Positions 52,361 through 60,850 of a DNA stretch of 64,000 bases are shown one piece after another. The number at the start of each line of letters is the position of its first letter. The first letter of the stretch is position 1. Under the pieces are notes generated by a model that was not told the DNA's origin, ran no database searches, and saw nothing but the letters and a program-made list of their open reading frames with translations. The DNA lies in contig CAVXVE010000025.1 of NCBI GenBank assembly GCA_963764955.1, positions 186,001 through 250,000 on the forward strand, written 5' to 3'. This DNA is from Roseiarcus sp963764955. Its GTDB lineage: Bacteria > Pseudomonadota > Alphaproteobacteria > Rhizobiales > Beijerinckiaceae. Made by a program: the position numbers and the translations under genes.

Positions 52361-53106
52361 GTGCGGAGCCGAAGCGGATTGTCGTTCTCGGCGCAGCCTC
52401 CGCGATCGCCGAGGCCGCGGCGCGGCTTTGGGCGGCCGAAGGCGCGCGCCTATCGCTTGTTGGACGAAACGCCGATCGCCTGGAGGCGATCGGCTCCGAT
52501 CTCCGCGCGCGCGGTGCGGCGTCGGTCGAAACCACAGTCACAGACTGCGCCTCGGCCGACGCCGCCGGGTGGCTCGACAAGATCGCCGAGAGCCTCGGCG
52601 GCCTCGACGTTGTTTTGCTCGCCTATGGCGTTCTCGGAGACCAGTCTGAGCTCGAGGGGAATCCTGCGGCGACGGCCGACTTGCTTAATACGAATTTTGT
52701 CAGCGCCTCGGCATGGTGCCTCGCCGCGGCCAACTGCTTCGAGCGCCAGGGCTCGGGGACGCTTGTTGTGATCGGCTCCGTCGCCGGGGACCGCGGCCGA
52801 GCGTCGAACTACATCTATGGCGCCTCGAAAGCCGGGCTTGGCGTGCTTGTTCAGGGTCTAGCGCATCGCCTTGCCAAGTCCGGCGCACGCGCGGTTCTGA
52901 TTAAGCCAGGATTCGTCGACACTCCCATGACCGTTCACATCGCAAGAAAGGGCGCGCTTTGGGCGCAGCCCGAAACGGTTGGCCAGGCGATCGTCAAGGC
53001 GACGGAGAGGGGCGGGCCGATCGTCTACACGCCGTTCTACTGGAGTGGGATTATGGCGGTCATTCGTGGCGTTCCATCGCCGATATTTCATCGAATGGCG
53101 CTTTGA
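52357..53106 (+). CDS. dprE2: SDR-family reductase, DprE2-like
   Basis: Short-chain dehydrogenase of 249 residues. LGAASAIAEAAARLW replaces the usual TGxxxGIG loop, a feature of DprE2 proteins; LLAYGVLGDQ matches the LAxG pattern, and IGSVAGDRGRASNYIYGASKA holds Ser, Tyr and Lys. The start GTG at 52357 overlaps the dprE1 stop, so the two subunits of the epimerase system are translationally coupled. It would reduce the 2'-keto intermediate to the D-arabinofuranosyl lipid. Confidence 0.86.
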   Translation: MSAEPKRIVVLGAASAIAEAAARLWAAEGARLSLVGRNADRLEAIGSDLRARGAASVETTVTDCASADAAGWLDKIAESLGGLDVVLLAYGVLGDQSELEGNPAATADLLNTNFVSASAWCLAAANCFERQGSGTLVVIGSVAGDRGRASNYIYGASKAGLGVLVQGLAHRLAKSGARAVLIKPGFVDTPMTVHIARKGALWAQPETVGQAIVKATERGGPIVYTPFYWSGIMAVIRGVPSPIFHRMAL

Positions 53107-53113
53107 TGCGCGC

Positions 53114-54055
53114 ATGACGGGGAGCGACAAGATCGTTGTTACCGGCGCGGCCGGACTCGTAGGACAGAACCTCATTCCGCGTCTGCTTGAACGGGGTCAC
53201 GACTCTATCGTCGCGATCGACAAACATGAATCCAACACAGCGACGCTCGCGAGGCTAAATCCGGGCATTGACGTCATCGAAGCCGATCTCGCGAAACCAG
53301 GAGCATGGGAGAAGGCTCTCGCGGGCGCGCGCACGCTGGTTCTGAACCATGCCCAGATCGGTGCATTGGGCGAAAAGCCGTTCATCGACAACAACGTCAC
53401 CGCGACCGAAAATGTCATCGCGGCGGCCAAGACGAGCAAAGTCGGGAATGTCATTCATATCAGCTCCTCGGTCGTCAACTCGCTTGCCTGCGACTTTTAC
53501 ACGGAGACCAAGAAGGCGCAGGAGAAGCTCGCAGTCGAAACCGGCCTGCCCACCTCGGTCCTTCGCCCTACGCTGATGTTCGGCTGGTTCGATCGGAAGC
53601 ATCTCGGCTGGCTCGCACGGTTTATGCAGCGCACGCCAGTCTTCCCCGTCCCCGGCGATGGGCAATACCTCCGTCAACCGCTTTATGTCGGCGACTTCTG
53701 CAACATCATCGCTTCGTGCATTGAATCGCCGCGTCCCGGCAAGACCTTTAACATCTCGGGCCGCGAAATGATTCCCTATATCGAGTTAATCCGCACGGTG
53801 AAGGCGGCGACAAAATCGTCGACGCGCGTTGTCTGCATCCCGTATTCCCTTTTCTGGATTCTCCTGCGCACTTATGCGCTCGCCGACAAGAACCCGCCAT
53901 TCACGACCCAACAGCTGGAGGCCCTGGTGACCCCAGAGACGTTCGAGATCATTGACTGGCCGGCGATTTTCAACGTACGCGCAACGCCGCTTGCCGAGGC
54001 GCTTCGCGAGACGTTCCAGCACCCGATCTATTCCCGCGTCGCGCTCGATTTCTGA
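53114..54055 (+). CDS. NAD-dependent epimerase/dehydratase family protein
   Basis: Extended SDR of 313 residues with VVTGAAGLVGQNLIPRLLER at the N terminus, a NNVTATENVIAAA segment and HISSSVVNSLACDFYTETK in place of the usual Ser...YxxxK, with Tyr and Lys retained (YTETK). It begins 8 bp after dprE2 in the same operon. The fold suggests a nucleotide-sugar or lipid-linked sugar modifying enzyme; its precise reaction is not recognisable. It is intact. Confidence 0.82.
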   Translation: MTGSDKIVVTGAAGLVGQNLIPRLLERGHDSIVAIDKHESNTATLARLNPGIDVIEADLAKPGAWEKALAGARTLVLNHAQIGALGEKPFIDNNVTATENVIAAAKTSKVGNVIHISSSVVNSLACDFYTETKKAQEKLAVETGLPTSVLRPTLMFGWFDRKHLGWLARFMQRTPVFPVPGDGQYLRQPLYVGDFCNIIASCIESPRPGKTFNISGREMIPYIELIRTVKAATKSSTRVVCIPYSLFWILLRTYALADKNPPFTTQQLEALVTPETFEIIDWPAIFNVRATPLAEALRETFQHPIYSRVALDF

Positions 54056-54067
54056 AAGGCTGGCGCC

Positions 54068-54530
54068 ATGATGTCCGGTCGCTTTATCCGCTTCCTCCTA
54101 ACCGGGGGATTCGCCGCGCTCATCAATCTTGGAAGCCGTTACGTGCTTAACGAGTTCATGAGCTTTGAGGCGGCAGTCGCGGTAGCCTATCTCGCCGGGG
54201 TCGTCGTTGCCTATGTGCTCGCCAAGATCTTCGTGTTCGACAAGTCCGGGGCTGCGGTCGCGACAGAGTTTCGGCGGTTCGTCATGGTGAACATTCTGTC
54301 GCTCGCGGTCGTCTGGTGCGTTTCGGTCGGCCTCGCGATCTATGTCTTTCCCGCCCTAAGGTTCCGCTGGCATGCGGAGGCGGTCGCGCATTTCATCGGC
54401 GTCCTATCGCCTGCGGTCGTCAGCTACCTCAGCCCACAAGCACTACACTTTCCGCGCCGCCGGGATTTCGACCCAGGCTGAGTTTGCCGTTGCGCCTGAT
54501 ATCAACGCCAGGCCCAGGCAAAGGCGCTGA
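54068..54530 (+). CDS. GtrA-family membrane protein, frameshifted at 3' end
   Basis: Small four-span membrane protein of the GtrA/DPMS family: FIRFLLTGGFAALINLGSRY, VAVAYLAGVVVAYVLAKIFVF, FVMVNILSLAVVWCVSVGLA, and VAHFIGVLSPAVVSYL. The conserved ending HKHYTFR appears only after dropping one C near 54436, giving a stop at 54528-54530 instead of 54481. GtrA proteins are thought to flip polyprenyl-phosphate-linked sugars across the inner membrane, which fits the lipid-linked arabinose made by the genes before it. Confidence 0.87.
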
Positions 54531-54570
54531 TCGCGCGAGACGGCGTTCGCGGCGTCACTCGGAGATCGAT

Positions 54571-55875
54571 ATGAAACGTGTTGCCGTCATCGGCGCCGGA
54601 GCGATGGGACTCGCGGTCGCATATCACGCGCTGAAGGCACGCCACCGGGTGGTTGTGTACGAGGCCGACAAGGCTCCCGGCGGGATGGCGGCGCATTTTG
54701 ACTTCGGCGGGTTATCGCTCGAGCGCTACTACCATTTCGTCTGCAAGGCCGATCGGCCGACGTTTGAACTCATGGCAGATCTCGGGATCGCCGACAAGAT
54801 GCGCTGGGTTCCGACCAGCATGGGCGTTTTCACGAACGGACGAATCCATGCGTGGGGCGATCCGATCGCGCTGCTCAAGTTTCCTGGACTGTCGTCGATC
54901 GGAAAGCTGCGGTACGGACTGATGATGTTTCTGGCAACCCGCCGCAAATCCGCTGGTTCTCTCGAGCATTTGTCGTCAAAGCAATGGATTGAGGCGTGGT
55001 GTGGGCCGGAAGTCTATAACGCGATGTGGCGTCCGCTCTTCGACCTCAAGTTCTATGAGTTCGCCGACAACATCTCCGCCGCTTGGCTGTGGACCAGGAT
55101 CAAAAGGGTCGGCACGTCGCGCAAGTCTCTATTTCATGAAGAGCTCGGCTATATCGACGGGGGGTCGGAGACGCTAGTGCGCGCCCTCGTCGAGAGGATC
55201 GAAATGCAAGGCGGCAGCGTGCGGCTCGGCCAGCCAGTCACTGAAGTCCTAATCGAGCACGGCGCCGTCAAAGGCGTCCTGTCTGTCGGTAGGGTCGAGG
55301 CTTACGACTGCGTCATTTCGACCATTCCGACGCCACTCGTGTCGAAGATCATCCCTGGACTACCAGATAAGGTGAAAAAGGCCTATGACGCGATCAACAA
55401 CATCGCGGTCGTCTGCCTCGTCTTCAAGCTCAAGAGATCGGTGACCCCAAATTTTTGGGTCAATGTGTTTGATCCGTCCATGAACATCCCAGGATTCGTC
55501 GAATTCTCTCGCCTCCGCCCGACGACGGACACGATTGTCTACATCCCATACTACATGCCGGCCACGAGTCCGGACTGGCGGCGCAGCGACGCGGAACTCA
55601 TCAGCGAGGCGTTCGGATATCTCAAGCGGGTCAATCCCTCATTGACCGACGCCGACTTGATCGATGCGAGGGCTGGTCGCCTTCGCTTTGCGCAACCTAT
55701 TTGCCCGCCGGGCTTCGGGGCCATGATTCCCGAGACACAGACTCCCGTCGCCGGGCTCCAGGTTGCCGACACGTGTTTCTATTACCCCGAGGACCGCGGC
55801 ATTTCGGAGAGCGTCCGGTGGGCGAAGCTCATGGCCGAGGCAATCGACGACCCCTCCGTTTGGGACAAACGATAA
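54571..55875 (+). CDS. NAD(P)/FAD-dependent oxidoreductase (amine oxidase/PPOX fold)
   Basis: 434 residues with the FAD-binding Rossmann motif VAVIGAGAMGLAVAYHALK at the N terminus and ADKAPGGMAAHFDFGG, the GG doublet typical of the protoporphyrinogen oxidase/phytoene desaturase fold. ADTCFYYPEDRGISESVR closes the FAD site near the C terminus. Similar proteins occur in many polysaccharide clusters, where they are often annotated simply as FAD-dependent oxidoreductase; the substrate is unknown, possibly a sugar ring. It follows gtrA by 40 bp from the corrected stop. Confidence 0.82.
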   Translation: MKRVAVIGAGAMGLAVAYHALKARHRVVVYEADKAPGGMAAHFDFGGLSLERYYHFVCKADRPTFELMADLGIADKMRWVPTSMGVFTNGRIHAWGDPIALLKFPGLSSIGKLRYGLMMFLATRRKSAGSLEHLSSKQWIEAWCGPEVYNAMWRPLFDLKFYEFADNISAAWLWTRIKRVGTSRKSLFHEELGYIDGGSETLVRALVERIEMQGGSVRLGQPVTEVLIEHGAVKGVLSVGRVEAYDCVISTIPTPLVSKIIPGLPDKVKKAYDAINNIAVVCLVFKLKRSVTPNFWVNVFDPSMNIPGFVEFSRLRPTTDTIVYIPYYMPATSPDWRRSDAELISEAFGYLKRVNPSLTDADLIDARAGRLRFAQPICPPGFGAMIPETQTPVAGLQVADTCFYYPEDRGISESVRWAKLMAEAIDDPSVWDKR

Positions 55876-56184
55876 ACCGCCTGATACATTTTGTCGCACT
55901 CGCCGACACCGACGCGGTCATCCCCGCAGTTGGACAAGGGGATTGAGGCCTCGATTCGAGCGATTCTGGCCTATTAAGCGGAGTTGATGCGCTGCGCATT
56001 TTCGGGTAGAGCCGCCCGTGACGTGCGAAGCGAACCCCTCGGCCGGGTGCGTTTGCGACGGCTGCGATTTGGCCCCATGCTACAAATCGAGAAACGCGCC
56101 GACGACATTCCTTTGAAACGCGACGATAAGGCCTCTAGCTTGGTGAACTTGTCCTTTCAAATACGCTGAGATCGGGAATCGGCG
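55876..56184. other. Intergenic gap within the sugar cluster
   Basis: No gene seen. Local A/T content rises from about 56090 toward the next gene, so a promoter for the CDP-sugar genes may lie there; no consensus boxes can be assigned. Confidence 0.4.
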
Positions 56185-56955
56185 ATGAAGGCGGTGATAA
56201 TGGCGGGCGGGCTGGGAACACGTTTCGCCGAAGAAACAGATGTTAAGCCAAAGCCAATGATCGAGATTGGCGGCATGCCGATTATTTGGCACGTGATGAA
56301 AATTTACTCTACTTACGGTATAAACGATTTCGTCATTTGTCTCGGACACAAGGGCTACATTATCAAGGAATACTTCAGTAATTACTTTCTGCATATGTCT
56401 AACGTGACGCTCGACATGAAGCACAACAACATGGAGGTCCATAACGCTGCGGCTGAGCCGTGGCGCGTCACGCTCATCGACACCGGCGAGAAGACAATGA
56501 TTGGTGGGCGCATCAAACGGATTCTTCCTTACCTCGGGGACGATAAGGAATTTTGCCTGACATATGGTGACGGCGTTGGCGATGTAGACGTCAGCGCTGC
56601 GATCGATCTGCATCGCCGAGAAGGGCGGCTCGCCACAGTGACCGCGACCCAACCCCCCGGCCGCTTCGGAGCGATCGATTACCAAGGCAACCGCGTGATC
56701 AAGTTCCAGGAGAAGCCAATTGGCGATGGCGGCTGGATCAATGGCGGCTTCTTCGTCCTGTCGCCACAGGTCGGGAACTACATCAAGGACGACGCGACGG
56801 TCTGGGAACAGGAGCCAATGCAGAAGCTCGCGGAGGAAGGCGAGCTCAGCGTCTATTTCCATAGCGGTTTTTGGCAGCCGATGGATACGCTGCGGGACAA
56901 ACGTCACTTGGAAGATCTTTGGGTCTCCGACAAAGCGCCGTGGAAGACATGGTAG
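56185..56955 (+). CDS. rfbF: Glucose-1-phosphate cytidylyltransferase
   Basis: Makes CDP-glucose from CTP and glucose-1-phosphate, entry to CDP-deoxysugars. 256 residues, the usual length. Nucleotide loop MAGGLGTRFAEETDVKPKPM, YGDGVGDVDV with the metal-binding Asp, EKPIGDGGWINGGFFVL and FWQPMDTLRDK are all conserved. The first 250 bases are clearly more A/T-rich than neighbouring genes, a hint of acquisition from another source. The CDP-glucose 4,6-dehydratase that normally follows is not recognised nearby. Confidence 0.95.
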   Translation: MKAVIMAGGLGTRFAEETDVKPKPMIEIGGMPIIWHVMKIYSTYGINDFVICLGHKGYIIKEYFSNYFLHMSNVTLDMKHNNMEVHNAAAEPWRVTLIDTGEKTMIGGRIKRILPYLGDDKEFCLTYGDGVGDVDVSAAIDLHRREGRLATVTATQPPGRFGAIDYQGNRVIKFQEKPIGDGGWINGGFFVLSPQVGNYIKDDATVWEQEPMQKLAEEGELSVYFHSGFWQPMDTLRDKRHLEDLWVSDKAPWKTW

Positions 56956-56972
56956 CGGAGCCTGGGACAAGC

Positions 56973-58030
56973 ATGCGAATATTAATTACCGGAAATATGG
57001 GATATGTCGGTCCAGTCCTGACAAGATACCTTCGCGGCGCGCTGGTCGACGCTGAGCTGATTGGTTTTGACACGGCTTATTTCGGCCACAGCCTGACGGG
57101 GGCATGGCTCCTGCCCGAGGCGTTGCTCGACCGGCAGGTGTTCGCGGACATCCGCGAATTTCCGGCCGAGTTGCTCGATGGCGTCGACGCCGTTGTGCAT
57201 CTCTCGGCCACCTCGAACGACCCGATGGGAAGCAAGTTCGCGGCGGTCACCGGCGAAATCAATCGCGACGCCACCGTGCGAATCGCCAGACCGGCGGCGG
57301 AGCGGGAGGTCAAGAGTTTTATCTTTGCCTCGAGCTGCAGCGTGTACGGCTACGCGGAAAAGCGGTGCGCGCAAGGAGAACGACCCGACCAACCCGCTAA
57401 CCGCCTACGCTCGGTCGAAAATAGGCTCGGAGAAAGCCTTGGCTGAGCTTGATCGCAAACGCATGCTTATAACGTCGCTCCGGTTCGCCACTGCATGCGG
57501 AATGTCCGACCGGCTGCGACTAGATCTGGCGCTGAATGACTTCGTCGCCTGCGCCATGGCCTCGGGCGAGATCACCGTTCTCAGCGACGGTACCGCCTTG
57601 GCGCCCGCTGATCGACGTTGAGGACATGGCGCGAGCGATTCTGTGGGCGATTCAACGCAAAAGAGAGAATGGCGACGAGTTTCTCGCAGTGAACGCTGGC
57701 CGCGACGAGAGCTATTATCAGGTGCGCGACTTGGCCGAAGCCGTGGCCCACCAGGCGCCAGGCACGACGGTCTCGATCAACACCAATGCCCCCCGACAAG
57801 CGTTCCTATCGGGTGGACTTCACCCTCTTCCGATCACTGGCGCCGAACTCCATTCCGCAAGTGACGCTGGATCAGTCCATCATTCGTCTGCGGGAAGGGC
57901 TTGTCGGCATGGGTTTCGCGGACAGACTTTCGCACTTCGCCCTATATGCGCCTCAAGACACTCGAGCGTCACCTGGCGGCTGGCCGTCTCGGTGCGGATC
58001 TACGCTGGCGCTTCCGGCCTCACGCCCTAG
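56973..58030 (+). CDS. NAD-dependent epimerase/dehydratase, four frameshifts
   Basis: Extended SDR of about 350 residues. LITGNMGYVGPVLTRYLRG is the NAD loop, VVHLSATSNDPMG follows, catalytic SSCSVYGYAE and TAYARSKIGSEKAL (YxxxK), then LIDVEDMARAILWAI and PDKRSYRVDFTLFRSLAP. These lie in four successive frames; breaks near 57357 (extra A), 57601 (extra T), 57791 (missing C in a C run) and 57925. All breaks can be mended by one base. It ends just before the GTG of the RfbC-type gene. A UDP- or CDP-sugar epimerase is likely; substrate unknown. Confidence 0.8.
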
Positions 58031-58042
58031 GAACTGAGCTCC

Positions 58043-58612
58043 GTGAAATTCCTCAAAACGCCGCTTGAGGGCGCATATCAGATCGAGCTCGACAAGCGGG
58101 GCGACGATCGCGGCTTCTTCGCCAGGGTCTTTTGCGAGATGGAATTCGGCGCGGCGGGTCTGGAGACCCGTTTCGCGCAGATCAACAATTCGCTGACCTT
58201 AAAGAAGGGCACCTTGCGAGGCCTGCATTACCAATTGCCTCCAGCGGCGGAAGTCAAAGTGGTTCGAGTGATCACGGGCGCGCTTTGGGACGTGATCGTC
58301 GATCTGCGCGCTGATTCGCCGACCTATCTCGAATGGCACGGCGTGGAGCTGACCGAAGACAACCGATCGATGCTGTATGTTCCGCGCGGCATTGCGCACG
58401 GATTCATCACGCTGACCGACAACAACGTCGAAGCGTTTTACCTCAACAGCCATGTCTATTCCCCGGACGCGGAGCGCGGGTTGCGCTGGAACAACTCGGC
58501 GCTCGGAATTGACTGGCCGTCCGAGCCGCGAGACACGTCGGACAAAGATCGCCAGTGGCCGAATCTTAACCCGGAATTCCATGGCCTGGAATCGATGCGC
58601 GGCTTGACATGA
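58043..58612 (+). CDS. rfbC: dTDP-4-dehydrorhamnose 3,5-epimerase-like protein
   Basis: Cupin-fold sugar-nucleotide epimerase of 189 residues. RGDDRGFFARVFCEMEFG, QINNSLTLKKGTLRGLHYQL with catalytic His, GALWDVIVDLRADSPTY and VPRGIAHGFITLTD are conserved. It starts with GTG at 58043. Given the CDP-glucose gene upstream, it may act on a CDP- rather than dTDP-linked sugar. Its stop overlaps the ATG of the following gene (ATGA). Confidence 0.9.
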   Translation: MKFLKTPLEGAYQIELDKRGDDRGFFARVFCEMEFGAAGLETRFAQINNSLTLKKGTLRGLHYQLPPAAEVKVVRVITGALWDVIVDLRADSPTYLEWHGVELTEDNRSMLYVPRGIAHGFITLTDNNVEAFYLNSHVYSPDAERGLRWNNSALGIDWPSEPRDTSDKDRQWPNLNPEFHGLESMRGLT

Positions 58613-59535
58613 AGGTCCTCCTGACCGGCGCGAGTTCATTCACAGGCTACTGGTTTGCAAAGGCGCTTAACGCAAAGGGCGTTCATGTCGTCGCGCCATT
58701 ACGCAGCGCCGCGGCAAGCTACACCGAAGGAGTGCGCGCCGAGCGCGTCCGGCGCCTGAAGACGGTTGCCGAGATTGTCGAAGCGGCGCCGTTCGGCTCG
58801 AACCGGTTCCTCGAGGTTGCGAATGCCGGCGGCTATGACGTGCTGTGTCACCACGCTGCCCGCGTCGGCGACTATCGCAGTTCGGAGTTCGACATTCCTG
58901 GCGCTGTAGCCGAAAATACGGCCAATCTGCGCGCCGTGCTTGAGATCATGGGGGGAAGGGGTCTCCGGGGCGTGGTTCTAACCGGCAGCATGTTCGAGCA
59001 GAACGAAGGCGCCGGCGAGGTGCCGCTGGTCGCGTTCTCGCCCTACGGACTATCGAAGGGCTTCACCGCTGCCATCGTCAGTCATCGCTGCCGGGAATTC
59101 AGGTTGCCCTATGGCAAGTTCGTCATTCCCACTCCCTTCGGACCGTTGGAGGAGCCGCGGTTTTGCGCCTACCTCATCCGCGCCTGGAAGAAGAGCGAGA
59201 TCGCGCGTGTTACTACCCCGAGTTATGTCCGCGACAATATCCATGTCTCGCTGCTTGCGGAGGCCTACGCAAAATTCGTTCGCGAAATGAGCGCGGGCAA
59301 AGGGCGCGACAAGCTCAACCCAAGCGGATATGTCGAGACCCAGGGGGCATTCGCCGAACGCTTCGCCGCCGCGATGCGCCCTCGACTGGGCGTGGAGTGC
59401 GGACTTGAGCTCGAAATCCAAACCGAGTTCACCGAACCGCTAATGCGGGTCAATATCGATTCGGCAGCCCGCTACATCGGCGACTGGGATGAAGCCGCCG
59501 CTTGGGACCGGGCGGCGAACGGGTATCGCGATTGA
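58609..59535 (+). CDS. NAD(P)-dependent epimerase/reductase family protein
   Basis: Extended SDR of 308 residues with VLLTGASSFTGYWFAKALNA at the N terminus, HHAARVGDYRS, Ser-containing LTGSMFEQNEGAG and YGLSKGFTAAIV (YxxxK). It starts within the stop of the RfbC gene (ATGA), showing coupling. Together with RfbC it resembles the epimerase-reductase pair that finishes a deoxysugar nucleotide. It is the last gene of the cluster in this window. Confidence 0.85.
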   Translation: MKVLLTGASSFTGYWFAKALNAKGVHVVAPLRSAAASYTEGVRAERVRRLKTVAEIVEAAPFGSNRFLEVANAGGYDVLCHHAARVGDYRSSEFDIPGAVAENTANLRAVLEIMGGRGLRGVVLTGSMFEQNEGAGEVPLVAFSPYGLSKGFTAAIVSHRCREFRLPYGKFVIPTPFGPLEEPRFCAYLIRAWKKSEIARVTTPSYVRDNIHVSLLAEAYAKFVREMSAGKGRDKLNPSGYVETQGAFAERFAAAMRPRLGVECGLELEIQTEFTEPLMRVNIDSAARYIGDWDEAAAWDRAANGYRD

Positions 59536-59632
59536 ACCTACCTACCAGCGCAGATTCAACGCAAGCGCAAACGAACGACCGGATCTAATAGAAGTTGGCT
59601 GCGGCGTAACGGCTCATGGGCGCCATTGCTGA

Positions 59633-59648
59633 GCCCCCTGGCGGGGGC
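59633..59648. terminator. Hairpin between convergent genes
   Basis: GCCCCC pairs with GGGGGC around TGGC, about 100 bp after the last epimerase and 48 bp beyond the PEP-CTERM tail on the other strand. No T run follows, so it is a weak terminator candidate for both directions. Confidence 0.4.
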
Positions 59649-59695
59649 GGGTTCTAGAGCTTCGTTCCGTTTGGGAATTCCAAGGACGGCACTGA

Positions 59696-59798
59696 TCAGG
59701 CTCGCCCGCGCCAACGCCGCTTAAGGCCGCCGAGGCCGAGCATTCCAGTCGCGATGAGGGCCCACGTTCCGGGCTCTGGCGCGGCTTGCGCTGACCTA
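59696..59798 (-). pseudogene. PEP-CTERM sorting tail, severed from its protein by IS630
   Basis: The minus strand encodes APEPGTWALIATGMLGLGG followed by LKRRWRGRA and a stop: the PEP motif, a hydrophobic span and a basic end that define a PEP-CTERM exosortase signal. It has no start of its own. It lies against the left end of the IS630 element and is the missing end of the beta-repeat protein on the other side of that element. Confidence 0.9.
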
Positions 59799-60850
59799 GA
59801 GCGTTCTGCATTTAGGCTTACGCATATCCTGAGTTCCTCAGATAGTTGGCGCATTCTTGTGGTGGAATGGCCATGAGCGCGGTTGCGATAGCGTGGGAGA
59901 CCGCGTCGAGGGAGCGTGGCGCGGCCTTTCGCACCCGGGCTTTCAGCTTGGCGAACACCTGCTCGATCGGATTGAGATCGGGGGAGTATTTGGGAAGGAA
60001 CAGCAGACGGGCCCCTGCGGCCTTGATCGCTTGGCGCACCGCCTTTCCTTTGTGCGATCCGAGGTTGTCGAGCACGACGATGTCGTTGCGCTTGAGGGTC
60101 GGAACGAGGAACTGTTCGACGTAGGCCAGAAAGCGCTCGCCGTTGATGGGTCCGTCGAACAGGCACGGCGCCTCGATGCGGTCGTTGCGCAGAGCGGCGA
60201 GGAACGTCGCCGTCTTCCAGTGGCCGTGCGGGACCTTGGCGACGAGCCGTCGGCCGCGTTGCGCCCAGCCGTAGAGGCGGGTCATGTTGGTCTTGGTCCA
60301 GGTCTCGTCGATGAAGACGAGCCGCGAAGGATCGACGCGCCGCTGATGGCTTCGCCAGCGCAGTCGATGGCGCTTCACGTCCGGGCGGTCCTGCTCGCGC
60401 GCGACGAGGGTCTTTTTTTGAGCGTGACGCCGAGACGGCGCAAGAAGCGGCTCATCAGCGAGGTGTCGGCCTTGACGCCGCGCTCGGACAAAAGCCGATC
60501 GCACAGCGCCTGCAGCGTGATGTCGGATTTCTCCGCCCACAAGCCTTCGAGGAAGGCGCGGTGCGGCTCCAACCTCACCCGTTTGTAGCCGCCCATTTTT
60601 GCGGCCGTGCGCGAGCCGCTTCGCTCGACCCGCTCCACCCATTTAATGGCCGATGACCCGCTGATCCCGAACCGTGCCGCCGCCGCGCGGCGACTTATCC
60701 CCTCGACCACGACCGCGTTGATCACCCGGTCGCGCAAATCCTGCGAATAAGCTCCGGCCATCCCTGCTGGCCTCCACCCAGCCAGCAGGTTGAATCAGAT
60801 CAAGCCCGATTCGGGAATCCTCTTCGATTCAGCCTAAATGCGGAGCGCTC
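59799..60850. mobile_element. IS630-family insertion sequence, 1052 bp
   Basis: Ends are GAGCGTTCTGCATTTAGGCT (left) and, read inward from the right, GAGCGCTCCGCATTTAGGCT: 18 of 20 match. A TA dinucleotide flanks each end (59797-59798 and 60851-60852), the target duplication of IS630/Tc1 elements. One transposase gene in two frames is inside. Confidence 0.95.
59818..60761 (-). CDS. IS630-family transposase, programmed -1 frameshift
   Basis: Two overlapping frames. The first (60761 to 60375) has the HTH domain: YSQDLRDRVINAVVVEGISR and AAAARFGISGSSAIKWVERV. The second carries the DDE domain: LVFIDETWTKTNM, VVLDNLGSHKGKAV and LPKYSPDLNPIEQVFAKLKA. At 60413-60419 seven A residues on the coding strand (AAAAAAAG) form a slippery site; a -1 slip joins RLGVTLKKK to TLVAREQDRPDV. 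Such slippage is the known mode of expression for many IS630 members, so this break is probably real biology rather than error. About 314 residues result. Confidence 0.9.
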
